Shown one piece after another: positions 58,478 to 64,000 of a stretch of 64,000 nt of DNA. Under the pieces are notes generated by a model. That model was not told the DNA's origin. It did not search any database and saw only the letters and a list, made by a program, of their open reading frames with translations. Origin of the DNA: Amblyornis subalaris. Its lineage: Eukaryota > Chordata > Aves > Passeriformes > Ptilonorhynchidae. Every line of letters begins with the position of its first letter. Positions within the stretch are counted from its first letter, which is position 1. The stretch is taken from assembly GCA_018881555.1 (NCBI GenBank), contig JACAXG010000131.1, positions 1,915,207-1,979,206 on the forward strand. Direction: 5' to 3'. The position numbers and the translations under genes are program-made.

Positions 58478-61286
58478 GTCTACCAACAAAACTTGACTGG
58501 TCTGACCATGTCCTGCTTCCTACTCCTGCTAAAGTCACTCCCATCCTTTCTCCACCCCAGAACATCCTCATGGCAATAGGAGGAGATAAATCCATCTCCT
58601 GGCAGAGGCAGGTGAGGTTATGAGTGTCTAAGGGCCACTTGTGGGAAGGAAAAATACATTTCATTCCCTCTGAAGGATGACAACTCCATGATTTCTGTGG
58701 TCACGTGAAACTGAAAGGAAAGAAACTTCATCACGTTAGTATTGATGGCACATTTTTGTTTTGCTTTGTCTTTTTTTTTTCTTAGAATAGGAAAAAAAGG
58801 ACNTTTTGAAATGTAGAAAATACAACCCATTCCCCTAAGTTTGTCAGAAATCAAGTTTGCTTTTTCTTCACGACTGAAAGAAGTAGTTACGGAAAGCGCT
58901 GTAAAATCAGACCCCTTGGAGGATGACAATTTTGTATTTCTAATAAAAGATATAATGAAAGACAAATTTATCCCATTCTTATGATGTGTGCGACTTACTG
59001 GGGCTAACAATGCTTTTGACACTGTTGGCTGAAAAGGACTGGGGGAATATTGTGTGGTGTCTCACTGGAAGAGGACTCAAAGTTTTGAACTGTTCGTTTG
59101 CCAGGAGAAACAGAGAAANAGGAGAAACAGAAAGCTGGCTGCAGGTGGATCCCATTAACCCTGGAATAACTCATGTCAACAAGCAGCAATTCTGGGAATT
59201 TGTAAATATCCAGCCGGTGTCTCAGCTGCATTTTTCCATCCTGCACTGAATTTGTGTGCTGTGGTTTTATCTCCTGGACAGTGTAAGCAACTAAGGAGAG
59301 GGATTCTCTCTATATCCAGGTGCCACATCCTCTTCCANCACAAAATTCCCAGCTCTTTTTCAGGTTCATATTGAGAGAAACAAAAAAGTTGAAACATTGA
59401 TTTAAATTTTCCTCTTAATAGATGACTNAAGAGGAACACATGGTTGCATTGTCCTCTGGAATATCCATCTTCAGGGATCACCTATGGCCTTTTATCTGAA
59501 TGTATTTTCTTGGCTGTTTTTTTCCCAATGAGTGAGTGAGTGCACACACCCCACCAACCCCACCAACGTTATTGAATTTTCGTGTGCTTGAGGGGCACTT
59601 TCNCTGATGAGATCCAGTTGTGTCCATTTTGGTGCTGCCAAGCCCTTGGCAATCTGTTNAGATTAATGAAAGGTGCTCCTTGTAACCAAATCCCCTTTCC
59701 TGGGGGTAACCCATTCTCCACCTCCAGAACNATCCCCAGGAACACGCCAGGCTGAAAGATAGACGGTTCTTAAATAACTTCATCCTTGCTGCTCAGATTG
59801 ATATCTATGAACAGATGTTAATTATAAGGAAAGCAATAGTTGAGATGCAGNTGGTATAGAAAATGTCTGTGCACATTCAATCTGTGTGTTGCTTTTTATA
59901 ATACCCAACACTGCTCCTATTGAAAGCTGGGTCTGTAGGAAAACGTTGCAAGGTTTTAAACAGAACACCCCTACCCCCTTGTGGCATAATGGCATTTCTG
60001 GAATGGAAATAAACCTGTAGGAAAATTGGTTCCACCGGTTCTCTAAAGCACCTTAATCAGGTGAGGAAGCAACCCTGGAGAGCTGTTCCCTTCTCTGCTT
60101 ACACTGAGCTCTCCAGAGCTCAGCCCANCTACACCTTCAGTGTCCTACAGTGGGAAATTAAACCTTTGCCNAAGAAATCAAAATAGACCAAAGCTAAAGA
60201 CTGGTATTTTTTTGGCTTATGTCCCCTCANTTATTTTCCTTTCTGTTGAGCTTTAAATGTCAGTCCCTGCTGCTGAACCAGCCCAGCTTTTGCCCATTGT
60301 TTTGCAGAGTGTTACNGTGCCTCATGTTTCTGGGGCATGGCATGTGGTGGAAGGTTGGTTCAGGACGAATTCAGATGGCTGATATTTCCACACACAGCAA
60401 GGTCACAGCGAGCAGTAAAAGTCATCGCAAACAGATTTCATCACAGATGTCCAAACTGGCCAGATTAGGCCACTCCTTCCTTATGCAATGGCAGAGTCAC
60501 TTTATCTGCTTGGGAATGAACCATCACTATTATTCCATAATAGTTGCATTAATAGGATAAACACTGTGGAGTAGAGATACTATTAAGCACGAACACGTAT
60601 CTTAAAATCTTATCAGAAAAGTTCATTCTCTTGGCTATATATATTGAATAAAGAAACTCACGGAGGGAAAGTTTTTTTAGACTTTAAAACCAGTTAGAGC
60701 CATTTTTCTTTTGTCCCCACAAAGAGTTGAGCATGTCCATTGTTAAGGCTGAGCTTTCAACAGGGACAACTACTTAAGGACATCTTCAGGCCTTGTTTCT
60801 GATTTTAAAGAGGTCAATTTTGGCTTTCAGACCAATGTTAATCCATATTCCTTCGGGTACAGGGGAAGCTGTGGATGGGTCNTTTGAACTTTTGGACATG
60901 ATCACCCAAAACTCTCTAACTCTGAGCATTCGAATGCTCTTCTACAGTATTTCCTTATCAATGAGTTTGCAGTTGGAGTCTATAATGAATTTTTTTCTTT
61001 TTTAAAATTTTTATTTAAGCATCACCTAATATGAATGTGGATTGAGGACCTAGAACTAATTTCAAATGGCAATTAGANGCTGGTCTTAACAACCGTGGTT
61101 CCTTTCCAGATTTTCAGTTTGGTGTCTTGCAAAAGTTTCCTGTCCAAAGCATCACAAAAGCTCAGGCATATTTTATACACAAATAAATTGTTTGGCTTTT
61201 CCATTTGCAAATAAAAGANTGAGGGCTTCATTTTTATATGAGCTACACTAAAGGTTCAGAAACCAGAAGGCAAATAAAATGGACCA

Positions 61287-61340
61287 GGAATCTACTCCTC
61301 TATCAAGGATCATGGAATCTACTCCTCATTTAAGGATTTA
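61287..61340. repeat. 27-bp tandem duplication
   Basis: Two adjacent 27-bp units both begin GGAATCTACTCCTC and share AAGGAT near their ends, with a few substitutions between. Confidence 0.88.
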
Positions 61341-62931
61341 AAATGATCTCATGCTTTTTGAGGCCTGGCTCCTAAGAATGCTTGAACTTCCAGATATTGC
61401 AGTTTACCAGTGCTCCTCAAGGCCTTCTTTCAAGAAGGATNAGCTTTGATTTTGCATTAGGGTCTTTTATTTTCCCTTTGTTTNTCAATTACCCAAAGAA
61501 CATCCCATTCTTCCTTCTAAAATCTATCTGAAAATTGAATCAGAGAAAAAAATAGATTTTTCTGCTTATGCAGATCATGTTGGGATTGATGTTTACACAG
61601 GTAAATGATGTTTTTTTCCCCCCAAATGTGGATACAAAAAATTATCACAGACAGTGATCTGGTGATTAAGCACATTGTGATTTCCTTCAGAGGGGAATTA
61701 CTGAAAAAGAAGCAAACTCTGTATTNACGTGGTCACATCTCCAAGCTGACTTCCCCACATTCTTATACCAGCTCTGTGCTGGTTTATGGCACAGCTCATT
61801 GCCCTTCAAAGGTGGAATCACCCCGACTTCTGTTTTACCTGTGGAAGAATTTACTGGGTGGCTTCAGACACATAAATCCCTATAAAAAATCCCCTCAAGG
61901 ACCAAACATTAACCCATTAAGCCCTGTTTGGTAGGATGCCTGGCCTTGCCCATCTGACTCCTGAGATTTTTCAGCTTGTCCCTCTTCTCAAGACGTGTTT
62001 CACCCCATTCAGGTGACTTCATTTGTCNGGTGTCCACTGCTCAGCATCTGAGCAGCCAAAACAGGTGCCAGAGCCACGTGCTTGGAGCTGAGATGGACAA
62101 TCTTATTTCCTAAATGTTCCATGAATGGTTGAAGGGAATAGCCTAAAGTCACACTTTGCTATTCTTAAATCCTTATGAGGCAGCAGCACACAAGAAAACT
62201 TCAACTCTTTAATTCATTTTCAGAAAGAGAAAAGTGTTAATTTCATGCAATAATTTATTTGGATCTGGTTAACATGTCCCTGTTTGAAGCATTGCACTGC
62301 ACTATTACACAGCTGCTTCAGAGGTGGCTGCATTGCACTGATGGATGACTTGATATTTTAATATATCAGGTTAAAAAGCTTTCCATTCCTTTTAGCATGA
62401 AAGATGAGAAGGTAAAGTGGCACATTCTTCTCTGCTGCTTTATTCAGTAAACTGGTTCAGCAGCAAGGATGTAGGTAAATCAAATATTTCTAACATTGTT
62501 TGAGAACATGTCTCCCATTGATTTAAAAAACATCTCTAGGGATGGTTTCTTAAATTAAACTTAACGATAGCATGCATCAGTTAAGATCTATTAGATCCAG
62601 GAGACATGATAACACTTATTAAAATGATGAGTTTCATGCTTGCACTGTTTGTAAAGTTTAAACATAATTTTTCCAATTAACCTGCCCTCCTTCTTAGCAG
62701 CACTGAAGCATTTAATAACGAAGATAATGAATGAGAAGTTCCTTTGAAGTAGTCACAGGAATGTTCCTATCAGTTATTCTGACATGTAAATAGCACCTCC
62801 TGTTCCTCTTCACTCTCTGTGTGACCTGTAGCTGTGTCTCCTGGAGTGCTGGAAAAGCCATGGGAAGAGACACAAAAAAGATTTCAGACAGTGCTCCTGC
62901 CTCTTTGTTTGCTGGGAAGGCTCTACCAAGN

Positions 62932-63165
62932 GATAGGACAAGAGGAAATTGCCTCAGGTTGCAGCAGGGGAGGTTTAAATTGGATATTAGGAACAACTTC
63001 TTCTCCAAAAGGGTGGTCACTCTCTGGAACAGGCTGTCCGGAGCAGTGGTGGAGTCCCTATTCCTGGAGGGATTTAAAAGCCATGTGGATGTGGCATGGG
63101 GGGACATGGGTCAGTGGTGGCCTTTGCAGTGCTGGGGGATGGTTGAACTGGATGATCTTAGAGAG
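62932..63165 (+). mobile_element. CR1 LINE 3' fragment without terminal octamers
   Basis: The plus strand encodes 'DRTRGN', 'GRFKLDIRNNFFSKRVV' and 'LWNRLSGAVVES' of CR1 ORF2. Then come 'GGATGTGGCATGGGGGGACA' and 'GAACTGGATGATCTTAGAGA'. The expected '(GG)TCTTTTCCAACC' and ATTCTATG octamers are missing. A pyrimidine microsatellite starts at that point. Confidence 0.94.
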
Positions 63166-63277
63166 CTTCTTCTCCTCCTCTTCTCTTCTCTTCTCTTCTC
63201 TTCTCTTCTCTTCTCTTCTCTTCTCTTCTCTTCTCTTCTCTTCTCTTCTCTTCTCTTCCCTTTTCTCTTCTCTCCTC
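63166..63277. repeat. (TTCTC)n microsatellite
   Basis: About 15 perfect TTCTC units at 63181-63257 have imperfect flanks. The array directly abuts the truncated CR1 terminus. Frames of 150-174 codons with repeated LLFSS or SSLLF are translations of this array. Confidence 0.97.
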
Positions 63278-64000
63278 TGTAAAATATGTGATTACATGAT
63301 TAATACTATTGTGTGTTTTTCTTTACAAATAAATAAATGTGTGCTTTCTTCTGTTTAATATAGAACAGCAAAGGAAAAAAAAAAATACACAGGATGGATG
63401 TGTCCAGTGAAGACAAAGCCTTCATTATTTGCCTGCACCCAGCAATGTGCCTCACGCAGGTCATATACACCCAAGTTAAAATACTTCAGGTGGGAAAAGA
63501 TGGAAAAAAGGCAACTGCACCTACTAAGGGAAAGGAAACTTTGGGACATGGGAAGAGGCAAGAAGAGCAGGACTGCATTAGTTTTGCAGAAATGGCTTTG
63601 AAGGAGTAACTTCAGAGAAGAGAGAAGAGAATAAGCAGGTGGAAGGGAGAAAAGCTATTTAAACAAATGGACAAAGCCGGCAAAGGAACAACTGCTTACA
63701 GACAAGAGAACGATCATTTTAGGCTGGAAAGGAGGTTTACAGCCACCAAAAAAATGAAACTNGAACAAAATTTCAATAAGACCACTAGGAAACAGCAAAA
63801 CTGGCTGANGATGGGACCTGATAAAGTTATAATATAATATAATATATATAATATAATATATGATCTGCTTGCTTTGTGTTAAAGGGTGAGCGAGATTTTG
63901 ATCCCAGCAATCCATTCCAACTCCATGTTATTTTTATTTACACTTTTTCTGTCCTGACAGACAAAAGAGCAGCTTGTGAATACATATAATTTTATCAAAA
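63278..64000. other. Unique AT-rich DNA, no gene
   Basis: No gene. A (TATAA)n-like array lies at 63827-63862. The window ends inside AT-rich sequence. Confidence 0.6.
63827..63862. repeat. (TATAA)n imperfect microsatellite
   Basis: About six TATAA/ATAAT units with one TATATATA interruption. Confidence 0.88.

Larger units (their letters stand above)
52105..62931. other. 10.8 kb without recognisable CR1 or gene
   Basis: Unique sequence with homopolymers and microsatellites only. Open frames of 100-200 codons are chance openings or translated repeats. The 53150-53480 part is more GC-rich. Nothing resembles a known protein. Confidence 0.5.

Noticed and set aside
62821..63358. Open frames of 153 and 174 codons on the plus strand
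   Set aside because: They are CR1 ORF2 remnants fused by translation to the (TTCTC)n array. The repeated LLFSS/SSLLF text is microsatellite-derived.
1..64000. Endogenous retrovirus or LTR element
   Set aside because: No paired LTR, primer-binding site, or gag/pol/env-like frame was seen. Solo LTRs of unfamiliar families cannot be excluded without a library search.
1..64000. tRNA, rRNA, CRISPR array or tRNA-derived bird SINE
   Set aside because: No cloverleaf with A/B boxes, rRNA core or regularly spaced repeats with unique spacers was found. All regular repeats are contiguous microsatellites or minisatellites.

Overview
This looks like nuclear DNA from a bird, most likely a songbird or other neoavian. 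The main evidence is about three dozen fragments of the avian LINE CR1. Many carry the characteristic CR1 3' end: a 'TTGGGTTGGAAGGGACCT'-type block on the minus strand, or 'CCTTCCAACCCAAACCATTC' on the plus strand, next to short ATTCTATG-like terminal repeats. The DNA is AT-rich and full of stops in all frames. Single ambiguous bases (n) are scattered every few hundred bases.

No protein-coding gene, exon, rRNA, tRNA, CRISPR array, endogenous retrovirus or bacterial-type feature can be supported. Every long open frame I checked is a CR1 remnant, a translated microsatellite, or a chance opening in GC-rich sequence. The window reads as an intergenic desert or the inside of a very large intron.

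Layout. 1-14 kb: unique AT-rich DNA with dispersed CR1 pieces, a GC-rich patch near 12.0-12.3 kb and an A-rich run just after it. 14-19.5 kb: the longest of the CR1 3' pieces (14.2-14.6 kb), ATT/AAT microsatellites, a homeodomain-motif-rich block near 15.0-15.3 kb, and an (AAT)n to (GAA)n purine tract at 18.9-19.1 kb. 21.3-22.2 kb: two same-strand CR1 pieces, one from the interior of the reverse-transcriptase ORF and one from the 3' end. 28.3-29.05 kb: the strongest non-repeat signal, a CpG-dense block of about 360 bp with a GC box and three GGATTA motifs, followed by an ATTA-rich tail. 30-52 kb: more CR1 pieces on both strands, one very old amniote-type CR1 near 36.7 kb, MIR-like ancient fragments near 39-40 kb, and a TA-rich stretch near 44.8-45.06 kb. 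52.1-62.9 kb: no recognisable CR1, but a (TTCC)n/(TTCCTCCC)n array at 54.1 kb and a 14-bp minisatellite at 58.4 kb. 62.9-64 kb: a CR1 fragment whose terminus runs directly into a (TTCTC)n array.

Nothing here forms a pathway or operon. The plausible biology is regulatory (the CpG-dense block and the ATTA-rich blocks) and mutational (CR1 decay, microsatellite birth, palindrome-forming changes). I found no new coding system. The regulatory readings are inference from base composition and motifs and would need cross-species alignment.
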